Source: Haloarcula salina (GTDB lineage Archaea > Halobacteriota > Halobacteria > Halobacteriales > Haloarculaceae). Taken from it: a DNA stretch of 64,000 bases. The notes under the pieces are model-generated. The model did no database searches, was not told where the DNA came from, and saw nothing but the letters and a program-made list of their open reading frames with translations. This document shows positions 1-8,252 of this stretch, piece after piece. Each line of letters opens with the position of its first letter. The first letter of the stretch is position 1. The stretch covers positions 186,001 through 250,000 of the forward strand of contig NZ_WRXL01000006.1 of assembly GCF_010119195.1 (NCBI RefSeq), given 5' to 3'. The position numbers were made by a program, and so were the translations under genes.

Positions 1-524
1 GCGTCACGCTCCGATTCCGAGAGCGCGTCGAGAGCGGTCTCGGCCTGGTCAAGCGACGATGCGTCGGACCTGAGCTCCCGGGCGAGGTCGGCGCGGCCCT
101 CGTCGGCCTCGTTGACGAAGAAGTTCACCACCTGCAGGTAGAAGCGGTCGGCGATCAGGGGGGCCGCGACGAGGCCGGCCCCGACGCGCTCTGCGGTCCC
201 CGCGACGGTTTCGAGGTGCGCCGAGAGCGCGTCTGGCTCTCCCGAATCGGCGTCGATTCGGTCGCTCCGCTCTGCGGCCGCCGCGGCCGCCTCATCGAGC
301 GCGTCCGCGACCGCGCCGTCCGCTCCATCGTCGTCCGAGATCTCGTCACTCCACCGTCCCAGCGCGGCCGCCAGCCCCGCCTCGCGAGTCGCGGCGGCTT
401 CGAGGACCGCGTCGGTCTCAAGCGACGCGCCGGTGGCGGCGACGAGCGCCTTGTCCGACCCGAGTCGGTCGCGTTCCGTCTCCGTCGCGTCTCGCACCGC
501 GTCGATCGTGGCTCGCGCGTCCAT
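1..524 (-). CDS. Alpha-helical haloarchaeal protein, truncated by the window edge
   Basis: An open frame runs from an ATG at 524-522 down to base 1 without a stop, so the C-terminus lies outside the window and at least 174 residues are visible. The product is Ala/Asp/Glu-rich and predicted helical, beginning MDARATIDAVRDATETERDR, with an LGSDKALVAATGASLE stretch near the N-terminus. That opening resembles haloarchaeal proteins often labelled rubrerythrin-family, but I see no paired ExxH iron motifs, so a metal-binding role is unsupported. It is divergent from the MBL-fold gene that starts 71 bp away. Coding is supported by the long open frame and haloarchaeal composition; the function is unknown. 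Confidence 0.6.
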   Translation of the reverse strand, partial: MDARATIDAVRDATETERDRLGSDKALVAATGASLETDAVLEAAATREAGLAAALGRWSDEISDDDGADGAVADALDEAAAAAAERSDRIDADSGEPDALSAHLETVAGTAERVGAGLVAAPLIADRFYLQVVNFFVNEADEGRADLARELRSDASSLDQAETALDALSESERD

Positions 525-594
525 ACTCTCGCTGGGGCCGGCGCGGGCTTCAATTCCCCGCCCGGTTTATCTGCCGGAGCGACCTACGTCCGGT

Positions 595-1776
595 ATGACC
601 GAGGACTATCCGGAGCCCCCGACGGAGCCACAGTCCGTGTCGGCGGCGGCGCTGCAATCGCGACTCGACGCCGGCGAACCGGTCCGACTGCTCGACGTTC
701 GCGACCGCGACGAGTACGAAGAGTGGCACATCGACGGCCCGTCGGTCACGGCGACGCAACTCCCGTTCCCGAAGTTCCTGCAGGCGAAGGTGACCGGCGA
801 GGTCGACGACCTCGTAGCGGACGTGGCCGGCTCGGGCCCGATAACCGTCGTCTGCGCCCGCGGCGAGGCCAGCGCCTTCGTCGCCGGCCTTCTGGCCGAC
901 CACGACGTGGACGCGCAGAACCTCGCCGACGGCATGGAGGGATGGGCCCGTCTCTACGATGCCCGCGAGATCCCTTGCGACGCGGCCACCGTCGTCCAGT
1001 ACCGACGCCCCGCCTCGGGCTGTCTCGGCTACATGGTCGTCAGCGACGGCGACGCCGCCGTCGTCGACCCGCTTCGGACGTTCGCCGACCGCTACGTCGC
1101 CGACGCCACCGAGCACGACGCGACGCTCCGCTACGCCGTCGACACGCACGTCCACGCCGACCACGTCAGCGGCGTTCGCCGCCTCGCTGCCGAGACCGAC
1201 GCCGAACCGGTCATGGCCACACGAGCGGTCGACCGCGGCGTCACGGACGCGGTGACCGCGCTCCCCGACGACGGGTCGCTCACCGTCGGCTCGGCGACGC
1301 TCCGCGCCCACCCCCTGCCCGGCCACACTACCGGCATGACCGGGTTCGCAGTCGGCGACGTGCTGCTGGCCGGCGACAGCGTCTTCCTCGACGGCGTCGC
1401 TCGCCCGGACCTCGAAGCCGGAGCCGAGGGCGCGCGCGACCTCGCTCGGGACCTCCACCGCACGCTGATCGAGCGCCTCGCCGCGTTCCCGGACGACACG
1501 CTCGTCGCACCGGGGCACTACGGCGACGCCGCGACGCCCGCGTCAGACGGGACCTACACCGCCCCCCTCGGCGATCTCCGCGAGCGCCACCCCGCCTTCT
1601 CGATGGACCGCGAAGCGTTCGTCGACGCCGTCTGCGACGACATACCCCCGCGGCCGGCCAACTTCGAACGCATCATCGCGATCAACCTCGGCACCGAAAC
1701 CGCCGACGACGACGCGGCCTTCGAACTCGAACTCGGGCCGAACAACTGCGCCGCCACCCCCACGGCCGACGACTGA
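595..1776 (+). CDS. Rhodanese / MBL-fold fusion, persulfide dioxygenase-like
   Basis: The 393-residue product has an N-terminal rhodanese domain (about residues 15-120) with a candidate persulfide cysteine in VVCARGEA (about residue 87). A metallo-beta-lactamase domain follows, with metal motifs THVHADH (about 182-188), LPGHTTGM, AGDSVF and APGHYGD. These match the ETHE1/glyoxalase-II-like branch, whose members oxidise glutathione or other low-molecular-weight persulfides; that activity is inferred from the family. The domain order is rhodanese first, whereas classical fused persulfide dioxygenases carry rhodanese at the C-terminus. The start is chosen because GGTTTATC at 564-571 is a good TATA box 27 nt upstream, implying a leaderless mRNA. 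An upstream in-frame start at 433 would overlap the divergent gene and is less likely. Confidence 0.9.
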   Translation: MTEDYPEPPTEPQSVSAAALQSRLDAGEPVRLLDVRDRDEYEEWHIDGPSVTATQLPFPKFLQAKVTGEVDDLVADVAGSGPITVVCARGEASAFVAGLLADHDVDAQNLADGMEGWARLYDAREIPCDAATVVQYRRPASGCLGYMVVSDGDAAVVDPLRTFADRYVADATEHDATLRYAVDTHVHADHVSGVRRLAAETDAEPVMATRAVDRGVTDAVTALPDDGSLTVGSATLRAHPLPGHTTGMTGFAVGDVLLAGDSVFLDGVARPDLEAGAEGARDLARDLHRTLIERLAAFPDDTLVAPGHYGDAATPASDGTYTAPLGDLRERHPAFSMDREAFVDAVCDDIPPRPANFERIIAINLGTETADDDAAFELELGPNNCAATPTADD

Positions 1777-1780
1777 GCGA

Positions 1781-2074
1781 CTAAAACGGCAACCGATCGC
1801 GAATTTGGTCCAGCAGCGATCCCTCCTCGTCCGGCACGTCGTCGCCCACCACGTCCTCCCCCGGCAGAATGACCGTCCGTTCGCCGTTGTCCTCGACCTC
1901 GATGAGGTCGTCCGCCTTGAGGGCCGCCAGCGCGTCTTCGATCCGGTCGATGTTCTCCTCCGTCCGCGACCGAAGCTCGAAGACGGTCATCCCCTCCTCG
2001 CGGCGGTCGGCGAGCGCGTCGAGCACCGCAACCTCGGTCTCGTCCCGGTCACGATACTCCGGCTTCGCTCTCAT
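1781..2074 (-). CDS. Small winged-helix protein, DUF6432-like
   Basis: This 97-residue protein begins MRAKPEYRDRDETEVAVLDA and contains a helix-turn-helix-like core (VFELRSRTEENIDRIEDALAAL) followed by a beta-wing-like stretch ending in TVILPG. The pattern fits the conserved haloarchaeal winged-helix family I associate with DUF6432, presumably DNA-binding; no target is known. The acidic tail ends LLDQIRDRLPF. It converges on the MBL-fold gene with only 4 bp between the stop codons. A TATA-like element (TCTAATCTT on the plus strand, 2098-2106) sits 28 nt before the ATG, supporting a leaderless transcript from this start. Confidence 0.8.
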   Translation of the reverse strand: MRAKPEYRDRDETEVAVLDALADRREEGMTVFELRSRTEENIDRIEDALAALKADDLIEVEDNGERTVILPGEDVVGDDVPDEEGSLLDQIRDRLPF

Positions 2075-2254
2075 GGTCCCCTCTATTACCGGACGGGTCT
2101 AATCTTTGTCCCCTGTCAACGGGTATAAAGAGAGAAGAGATCTGCACGGAGTTACTAGGTTCATATTTAGTCTCGAAAGACACAGCTGACCGTACATTAT
2201 AAAAATTACTAGAATAGAAGGGACAAACCTTGGATATTTATTAACCACTCGATT

Positions 2255-2917
2255 TTATTCGCGACCTTCGTAATCAGGATGTTCTGGACCTAATTCGATA
2301 GAACCCGCATAATGTGCCAGATAGAGGCGCTTTGACCACTTTCCAATAGAGTGTTGATAAGCCCAGTTGTATTTTAGGTAGCTTGTCTCGTACAATTTTC
2401 CCTCTGGCGTTAGAACAGTCACATTTACTGTATCTGGGATATATGTATGATCACGATCTGGGAAATCAGCAGAGTTCCACCGGTTGACAATATGCATATA
2501 GCTCAAAGCAATAAGCCGTCTCTCTTCTCTGCTAATTGACCTATTTCTTGGATTCTCCATTTCATATTGGATATGATATGATTCGTTCTCTGGATAGATC
2601 TCGGTATTAATAACCTTTGCAGTAATTCCAAGAGTCATCCAAATTCGAAATTCTTTATCGAATTGTCTATATTTTTGTCGACGATCGGCATATTTATCAA
2701 CCTCTGTTTTGGTCTGAATAGCTTCGTGAGGGGTCTTCTTTTTTGGTGTCGAACTCTTTCGGATTGCTGACTCTGTTGTTTTCTCAGTGGCTGTTTCTTC
2801 TGGAGTTAGTTCCGGTGTCACAGTACTTCTACTGGTTCCAAGGCTGGAACACCCCGAAAACAAGACAAGTGTGAGAATACTGAACAACACAAAACTCCTT
2901 TTTAAATCTAACATCAT
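2255..2917 (-). CDS. Low-GC secreted lipoprotein, uncharacterised
   Basis: The 220-residue product has a lipoprotein signal: a charged start, a hydrophobic core and the lipobox LFSGC at about residues 19-23, so it is expected to be lipid-anchored on the outside of the membrane. A Thr/Ser/Glu/Lys-rich linker follows (residues 25-75), then a globular domain with many Tyr, Trp and Lys residues. The gene is clearly AT-richer than almost everything else in the window and uses A/T-ending codons, suggesting recent acquisition. It lies 63 bp downstream of the PKD-domain gene on the same strand. An A/T-rich run around 2936-2950 is a plausible promoter. I do not recognise the globular domain. Confidence 0.75.
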   Translation of the reverse strand: MMLDLKRSFVLFSILTLVLFSGCSSLGTSRSTVTPELTPEETATEKTTESAIRKSSTPKKKTPHEAIQTKTEVDKYADRRQKYRQFDKEFRIWMTLGITAKVINTEIYPENESYHIQYEMENPRNRSISREERRLIALSYMHIVNRWNSADFPDRDHTYIPDTVNVTVLTPEGKLYETSYLKYNWAYQHSIGKWSKRLYLAHYAGSIELGPEHPDYEGRE

Positions 2918-2980
2918 CTTATATCTTATTTTATGCTACGTTTTTTATTTGCTTTCGCCATGTTGAAACGATTCTTTACT

Positions 2981-4111
2981 TCACGGCCCCCATCCACCAT
3001 AGACTGGACTGTCGTTACCTCCACTGGTATCATCCGTTCCTCCATCACACGTTTCACACCCACCAACACCATTGCTGGGAGTGTTTCTTACATCTGCTTT
3101 TCCATTTGAATCAGTCTCTTCGTGGAATATGAAATCAGGACTACTATCAGAATCGCTATCTCTATTATCGGTTTCTCTCTGTTGTCGCTGATTTAATAGG
3201 CTCCGACTTTCTTCATCAATTGTTTCTTTCGTGAACGTTTCCCCCAAACCATTTTTCGAGAGACTATCGGCTTCTTCCGGCTTAACGACCTGTGTAAGTT
3301 CGTTGTCTACGTACATCCAGATCCCGGGTTTCCCATCGACGTCGACGACGGTATCGCCGATAGTCATCGATGCGCCGGTGGTACACCCTCGATTCTGGTT
3401 GGAACTGTCGTAGTAGTTGATCGTACCGCCAGGACACGGCTCGGAACCGACGCCGCCGCCACCACCGCCGGTCGAGCTGACGACTCGGACGGTCTGGTTC
3501 GCGGCCCCGCGGTGGCCGGCCGCGTCGTACACGACGGCGCGGACTGAGATCGGACCGGTGGTGTTGAACGTCCACGGGTGCGTCGCGGTCGCGTTGTCGC
3601 CCGAGAGTTGCGCTCGCCGGACCATGCTTCCGTTGACGAGCCAGGCGAGCGACCGGAGAGACGCGTCGCCGGCGGTCACGGTGGCGGAGAGGTTCCGCTG
3701 CGCACCGACGGGGAGCGCCGTCGGCGACGACAGCGAGACCGTCGGTCCGCGAGGGTCGGTCACCGTCACGTAGAGCGTGTCCGAGCGGGTGGTCCCGTTG
3801 TCGTCGGTGACCGCGACAGTGACGTTGTATCGCCCGAGTTCAGTCGGGGTGAACGCCGTCTGGACGCAGGTCGGGCAGTCGGGCGCACGCGTCGCGCCGC
3901 CAGGCGTTCGGATGGTCCACTCCACGCGGCGGACGTCGCCGTCGGGGTCGCGCGACCCATTGGCGTCTAGGTGGACCGTCGCTCCGCGCTCAACCGACTG
4001 GTCGAGGCCAGCGTCGGGAAGCGGCGGTTCGTTCGCCGTCGCCGCGCCGGTGCTACTGAGAACCGGCAGGAGCAGACACAACGCGACGATCGCCGCCGTC
4101 GTCCAACGCAT
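2981..4111 (-). CDS. Secreted PKD-domain surface protein with a low-GC C-terminal region
   Basis: The 376-residue product starts with a Sec-type signal peptide (hydrophobic residues about 6-24) and then carries two immunoglobulin-like repeats. The first is a clear PKD domain (DPDGDVRRVEWTI, then GRYNVTVAVTDDNG, about residues 30-118); the second, weaker one covers about 125-210. After a Gly-rich linker at about residue 215 the character changes: this part has two CxxC-like pairs (EPCPGG, CETCDGG), many Ser/Asp/Asn residues and no membrane anchor. Base composition changes with it: the 5' two thirds are GC-rich and the last ~300 bp AT-rich. A TATA-like GTTATAAAA at 4136-4144 lies 29 nt before the ATG. 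Probably a cell-surface binding protein; the ligand is unknown. Confidence 0.8.
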   Translation of the reverse strand: MRWTTAAIVALCLLLPVLSSTGAATANEPPLPDAGLDQSVERGATVHLDANGSRDPDGDVRRVEWTIRTPGGATRAPDCPTCVQTAFTPTELGRYNVTVAVTDDNGTTRSDTLYVTVTDPRGPTVSLSSPTALPVGAQRNLSATVTAGDASLRSLAWLVNGSMVRRAQLSGDNATATHPWTFNTTGPISVRAVVYDAAGHRGAANQTVRVVSSTGGGGGGVGSEPCPGGTINYYDSSNQNRGCTTGASMTIGDTVVDVDGKPGIWMYVDNELTQVVKPEEADSLSKNGLGETFTKETIDEESRSLLNQRQQRETDNRDSDSDSSPDFIFHEETDSNGKADVRNTPSNGVGGCETCDGGTDDTSGGNDSPVYGGWGP

Positions 4112-4206
4112 TGACGAATCGTAGGCCCGGTATCTGTTATAAAATTTCGCAATAGGAGGTGAAATAAATCTCAGACTGTCACGTGATGACGGGCGAACGG
4201 GCAGGG

Positions 4207-4214
4207 TTTAAGTA
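4207..4214 (+). promoter_or_regulatory. TATA box for the two-zinc-ribbon gene
   Basis: TTTAAGTA is centred 27 nt before the ATG at 4238, the spacing expected for a leaderless haloarchaeal promoter. About 65 bp away on the other strand lies the TATA element of the divergent PKD gene. Confidence 0.65.
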
Positions 4215-4237
4215 TACCACGGCGGGAAGTTCTGACA

Positions 4238-5089
4238 ATGGGTCTCAAATGTTCCGTCCTCGGGCACAAGTACGGTGAGACCACCGTCGAGCGCGAGCGC
4301 GAAGAGCAGGGTAGCGAAGTCGTAATCACCATCCAGGAACGGGAGACCTGCGAACGGTGTGGGAACACACGGATCGTCTCGGAGAACAAGGAAGTGACGG
4401 CAATCGAGACGCCATCGGACATCGCGGGCGATCTCGTCGACGACGCGGACGCTGACGCGGCGGACGCCGAACCGGAGGGGAGCGAGTTCGAACCCCCAGA
4501 AGACGACGAGGCGGAAGACGCGTCCGACGGCTGGGACAGCGTCGACGAGGGCGTCGAGACGGAGCCCGTCGACCCGGATGTCGGTGGCGTGGGAGGCGGC
4601 GGATCGGACGAGGAGTCGGAACCGATCGACCCGTCGGCCGACGACGCCGAGATCATCGACGACGACGAGAGCGACGACGAGGCCGAAAGCGGGGACGTCG
4701 AACTGGACGAGCCCACGACGACGGTCGACGTACCGGACGCGGAGGGCGACGACTCGCTGGCCGGTGACGAGACGGATCCCGAGGAAGACGACGGGCTCAT
4801 CCTCGGCGAGGAGGACGAGGAGGGGACGAGCGGCGACCGGGAGCCCGGCGCGTGGCCCGAGGAGCCAGGAGACGACGGTGACGACTGGTCACCCGAGACG
4901 ATGCCCGTCGAGGACGACGACGAATCCGACGTCGAGCCCGTCGGTGAGAACGCCGTGACCGTTCCCGAAGGCGAGTTCCGCTGTCCCGAGTGCGGGTTCA
5001 CGACCGAGGTCGAATCGACCTCGCTGCGGGCCGGCGACTTCTGTCCCGAGTGCCACAAGGGGTCACTTATCAACCACCGCGACGAGTGA
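4238..5089 (+). CDS. Two zinc ribbons joined by a long acidic linker (DUF7093-like)
   Basis: The 283-residue protein opens with a small Cys/His module (C5, H10, then CERC at about residues 38-41). An extremely Asp/Glu-rich, probably disordered segment follows (about 65-235). The C-terminus is a zinc ribbon with two CPEC knuckles (about residues 249-252 and 270-273), ending in SLINHRDE. This layout matches a conserved haloarchaeal family I associate with DUF7093, of unknown function. The paired ribbons suggest a nucleic-acid or protein adaptor; that is inference. The next gene, DUF5611-like, begins 38 bp downstream on the same strand, so they may be co-transcribed. A clear TATA box fixes the start. 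Confidence 0.85.
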   Translation: MGLKCSVLGHKYGETTVEREREEQGSEVVITIQERETCERCGNTRIVSENKEVTAIETPSDIAGDLVDDADADAADAEPEGSEFEPPEDDEAEDASDGWDSVDEGVETEPVDPDVGGVGGGGSDEESEPIDPSADDAEIIDDDESDDEAESGDVELDEPTTTVDVPDAEGDDSLAGDETDPEEDDGLILGEEDEEGTSGDREPGAWPEEPGDDGDDWSPETMPVEDDDESDVEPVGENAVTVPEGEFRCPECGFTTEVESTSLRAGDFCPECHKGSLINHRDE

Positions 5090-5127
5090 ACGCAAAGGGT
5101 AAGACAGCCCCTCGCAAAAACTCGGCC

Positions 5128-5520
5128 ATGCGAGAGTACAAGATGCGACGGGGCGAGCATCTCGAAGACCGCGTCCCTGACATGGAGGCGTTCGTCGAGG
5201 AGTATTTCGGACCGGTAACTGACACGGAAGAGTACGAGGGCAACGACCTGTTGGTCGTCGACGAACCGGACAATCCCGTGTTCGAGCGGGTCGTCGCCGG
5301 CCGCGTCGAGTACGGATCGAAGAAGGACAAACTGGCGCTGCACATCGACGAGCGCCCCGCCGAGGAGGTCATCGCCGAGGGACACGTCGACGCCGCCGAG
5401 GACGCCGTGGCCAAGAAAAACGACTTCCTCGAAGAGGCGACGGACCGCGACGCGAAGGCGCGCCGCGATTCGCTGAAGCGCTCGGTCGAGGACGACGCCG
5501 ACGCGCCGGACAACGTATAG
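5128..5520 (+). CDS. DUF5611-type conserved haloarchaeal protein
   Basis: The 130-residue protein starts MREYKMRRGEHLEDRVPDME and is predicted alpha/beta, highly charged and soluble, with a helical acidic C-terminal third. The N-terminal motif and length fit DUF5611, a small family conserved in haloarchaea with no assigned function. The ATG at 5128 is preferred over upstream in-frame starts because those run through the preceding gene and lack family-like sequence. It follows the two-zinc-ribbon gene closely on the same strand. Confidence 0.85.
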   Translation: MREYKMRRGEHLEDRVPDMEAFVEEYFGPVTDTEEYEGNDLLVVDEPDNPVFERVVAGRVEYGSKKDKLALHIDERPAEEVIAEGHVDAAEDAVAKKNDFLEEATDRDAKARRDSLKRSVEDDADAPDNV

Positions 5521-5959
5521 GGTCCGACCGGGGCGGACTTTCTGCGGGTGCGATCGAAGTCCGAGCGCGCAGTACCTGCTCGTGAGCACGAAACGACCGC
5601 GTTCCGGAGCCACGCGGTGACGTGCTGCCGAACGACCACTCAAGAGCGATTGCACAGCCACAGCGGGCCCGATTATCACTGCGCGTCAGACGGGCGTCAC
5701 ACCTAAATGCCCTCATGTCATAATTTAACATACGCCACGCCCGGAGGCGCTCACAAGTATCCGGGTCACGAGTCCGCTCGTGTCGCCACGGAACCTCGTT
5801 CCGGGGCACCCTGTCATAGTTTGTCCGCCCGCCGGAGCGGACCCAATCCGGCATTCCGATCCGGGTCAGCCGCCGAGGGCACGTCCCCCTTTTCGTAGGA
5901 CAGGAGCGACGGCGAGTAGCGTCGCGAAACCGACGAGCGCGAGGCGCACCGGCGAGCCC
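5521..5959. other. Gene-free gap of 439 bp with small hairpins
   Basis: No frame here has convincing haloarchaeal coding character. The segment lies between a plus-strand gene ending at 5520 and a minus-strand gene ending at 5960, so it holds two 3' ends. Two short hairpins are visible: CGGAAC-CTC-GTTCCG at 5789-5803, and GTCCGC pairing with GCGGAC at 5823-5842. They could act in 3' end formation. An A/T-rich patch near 5719-5733 (ATAATTTAAC) could be a promoter for an unannotated small RNA, but nothing further supports one. Confidence 0.5.
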
Positions 5960-6727
5960 TCACTCCGTCAGCCCGTAGCCGCGCTTGAACAGCGCGAAGT
6001 CGATCGACAGGACGACCACGGTCACGCCGGTCAGGACCGCGAGCGACGTGTTCGGGTCGATCTCGGTGACGCCGATCATGCCGTAGCGAACACCGTTCAC
6101 CATGTACACCATCGGATTGAGCAGCGAGACGCTGCGCCAGAGCGGCGGCAGCACGTCGAGCGAGTAGAACACCGCGCCGAAGAACACCAGCGGCCGGAGG
6201 ATGAACTGGTTCATCACGGTGAGGTAGTCGAAGTCGCTCGCCCACAGGCCGCCGACGACGCCGAGGCCGCCGAACAGCGTGGTGATGACGAGGACGAACG
6301 CGACCAGGTAGCCCGGGTGCGAGACGGGGACGGACGTGAACACCAGTCCGACGCCGATGATGAGCAGCGACGTGATGACGCCCCGGAGCGCGCTCGCGGT
6401 CACGTAGGCCGACACCATGCTCCGGTTCGACATGGGCGAGGTGGTCACGGCCTGGATGTACTCGTTCCACCGGCCGTGGAAGATGGTGAACGAGGCGTTC
6501 TCGAAGCTGTCCGAGATGGCCCCCAGCACGACCAGTCCCGGGAGGACGAACTGGATGTAGCTCACGCCCGCGATGGACCCGATCCGGCTGCCGAGGATCA
6601 CGCCGAAGACGGAGAAGTACAGCGCGTTCGTGATGATCGGCGGCAGGAACGTGTTGTACGGCCGGCGCACGAACCGGAGGACTTCCCGCCGGACCAGCGT
6701 CACCAGCTGGGTCGCGTTGGGGTTCAC
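5960..6727 (-). CDS. ABC-2 type transporter permease
   Basis: The 255-residue integral membrane protein has about six predicted helices and the typical ABC-2 arrangement: a cytoplasmic N-terminus with VTLVRREVLRFVRRPYNTF, then the first helices. Its start overlaps the stop of the ATPase gene by 4 bp, so the pair forms a translationally coupled exporter. Members of this class (DrrB/NodJ-like) export drugs, lipids or polysaccharides, or act as Na+ exporters; the substrate cannot be read from the sequence. Confidence 0.92.
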   Translation of the reverse strand: MNPNATQLVTLVRREVLRFVRRPYNTFLPPIITNALYFSVFGVILGSRIGSIAGVSYIQFVLPGLVVLGAISDSFENASFTIFHGRWNEYIQAVTTSPMSNRSMVSAYVTASALRGVITSLLIIGVGLVFTSVPVSHPGYLVAFVLVITTLFGGLGVVGGLWASDFDYLTVMNQFILRPLVFFGAVFYSLDVLPPLWRSVSLLNPMVYMVNGVRYGMIGVTEIDPNTSLAVLTGVTVVVLSIDFALFKRGYGLTE

Positions 6728-7668
6728 GCCGACACCTCCGCGTAGTCGCGCTCGTCGCGCGTCATGTCGACGAACACCTCTTCGAGCGACGCCCGGCGGA
6801 TGTCGAGCGAGGCGACGGTGTGGCCCTGTGCTTCGAGTTCGCGCATGATCGCCGGCGCGGTCTGGCTCCCGCCCATCGCGGTCACGGACAGGCCCTCGTC
6901 GGTCAGTTCCACGTCCGTGACGCCATCCACGTCGAGGCGCGGCGCGGTCCGCGGCGGATCCGCGAGTTCGAGGACGATGGTGTCCGTGCCGCGGGCCATC
7001 AAGTCGTCGGGCGTCGCCACCTCGACCTTCCGCCCGTCGTCCATGATGGCGACGCGGTCACAGAGGCGCTCGGCCTCCTCGATGTAGTGGGTCGTCAGCA
7101 GGATGGTGGTCCCCGCGTCGTTCATGCGGTTGATGATGTCCCAGAGGTCGTGCCGGAGCTGCACGTCGACGCCCGCCGTCGGCTCGTCGAGGATGAGCAG
7201 GTCGGGGTCCGAGACGAGCGCGCGGGCGAGCATCAGCCGGCGTTTCATCCCGCCGGAGAGCCAGTCGAAGCGCGTGTCGCGCTTGTCCCAGATGCCGACG
7301 GTCTTGAGCGCCTCTTCGGCGCGTTCGCGGGCCTCGTCCCGCGGGATGCCGTGGTAGCCGGCCTTGTGTTCGAGCACCTCGATGATGGGGAAGAATCGGT
7401 CGACGTTGAACTCCTGTGGGGCCAGCCCGATGCGGTCGCGGACCTCCCGGTAGTCGTCCTCCACGTCGAAGCCGAACACCTCGGCGGTTCCCTGGTCGCT
7501 GTGGACGAGACCGACCAGCGTGTTGATGAAGGTCGTCTTGCCGGCCCCGTTCGGCCCGAGCAGGCCGAAGAACTCCCCCCGATCGACGGAGAGTTCGAGG
7601 CCGTCGAGCGCCTGCACGTCGCCGTATCGCTTTCGTAACCCACTGGCTCGTATGGCCGGATCTGTCAT
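6724..7668 (-). CDS. ABC-2 transporter ATP-binding protein
   Basis: The 314-residue ATPase has all nucleotide-binding motifs: Walker A GPNGAGKTT (about residues 37-45), signature LSGGMKRR (about 139-146), Walker B LLILDEPTAGVD and the switch histidine in TTHYIEEAE. The C-terminal ~90 residues form the extra domain common in drug/antibiotic-type ABC exporters (DrrA/CcmA-like). The ATG at 7668 is preferred to the one at 7674: a T-rich element (plus-strand CCGAAAAAC, about 7689-7696) lies at the expected distance for a leaderless start. It is followed directly by its permease. Confidence 0.93.
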   Translation of the reverse strand: MTDPAIRASGLRKRYGDVQALDGLELSVDRGEFFGLLGPNGAGKTTFINTLVGLVHSDQGTAEVFGFDVEDDYREVRDRIGLAPQEFNVDRFFPIIEVLEHKAGYHGIPRDEARERAEEALKTVGIWDKRDTRFDWLSGGMKRRLMLARALVSDPDLLILDEPTAGVDVQLRHDLWDIINRMNDAGTTILLTTHYIEEAERLCDRVAIMDDGRKVEVATPDDLMARGTDTIVLELADPPRTAPRLDVDGVTDVELTDEGLSVTAMGGSQTAPAIMRELEAQGHTVASLDIRRASLEEVFVDMTRDERDYAEVSA

Positions 7669-7757
7669 TGGCATCGCTAGCGCGGCGACACCGAAAAACG
7701 CATTGAACCCCCGACGAACCGGCCGTTACACTGAAACGAACGCCGCCGCGCCGACGT

Positions 7758-8117
7758 CTATCGACCGAGGCGTTCCCGGGCGATGCCGACGCCCGCCGGC
7801 GTGATGATGAGCTGGTCGTCGTCCTTCTGGACGATGTCGCCGCCGACCTCGTTGGCGACCTGCTTGAGCTCGTCGCTGATGTGTTCCATAGTCCGGTCCT
7901 GCGTGGAGTGGCGCGTGATGTCGGCGATCACCACGTCGCCGTCGTAGACGGCGTCCTTGATCTCGATGACGTCTTGCTTGTCGCTGATGCGGGCGATGCG
8001 GACCTGCCGCTCGGTCTCGGTCCCGCTCATGTCGAATTCGTTGGCGTTTAGCTCGACGTAGTCCTCGGTGTTCCGAGACGACCCCGACTCGCCGAGAATC
8101 TTGCTCATCAGTCCCAT
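7758..8117 (-). CDS. sepF: Cell division protein SepF (archaeal)
   Basis: The 119-residue protein begins MGLMSKILGE, the short amphipathic membrane-targeting helix of archaeal SepF. A linker follows and then the SepF core (about residues 37-119), including IEIKDAVYDGDVVIADITR and the conserved end DQLIITPAGVGIARERLGR. In Haloferax volcanii SepF is the membrane anchor that recruits FtsZ2 to mid-cell; the same role is inferred here. An upstream in-frame ATG at 8174 would hide the membrane-targeting helix inside a longer N-terminus, and a T/A-rich box (plus-strand TTTCAAGTTTT, about 8142-8152) lies 28 nt before 8117, so 8117 is chosen. The neighbour is an ABC exporter, not ftsZ. Confidence 0.92.
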   Translation of the reverse strand: MGLMSKILGESGSSRNTEDYVELNANEFDMSGTETERQVRIARISDKQDVIEIKDAVYDGDVVIADITRHSTQDRTMEHISDELKQVANEVGGDIVQKDDDQLIITPAGVGIARERLGR

Positions 8118-8252
8118 GTCACTCCCGGCGTGCGCAACCGGTTTCAAGTTTTCGTCCATCGAACGTGTTGACACAGGGGGCCCTGATCAGCCGGACTCTG
8201 CGCGCGGACGGGGACAAAGCGTTATTCAGCGGCGGACCGAACAGCGACACCG

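Noticed and set aside
5707-5898. 63-codon frame in the 5.5-5.96 kb gap
   Set aside because: Non-acidic, Pro/Ser/Arg-rich product without a domain; an A/T-rich patch upstream is not enough.
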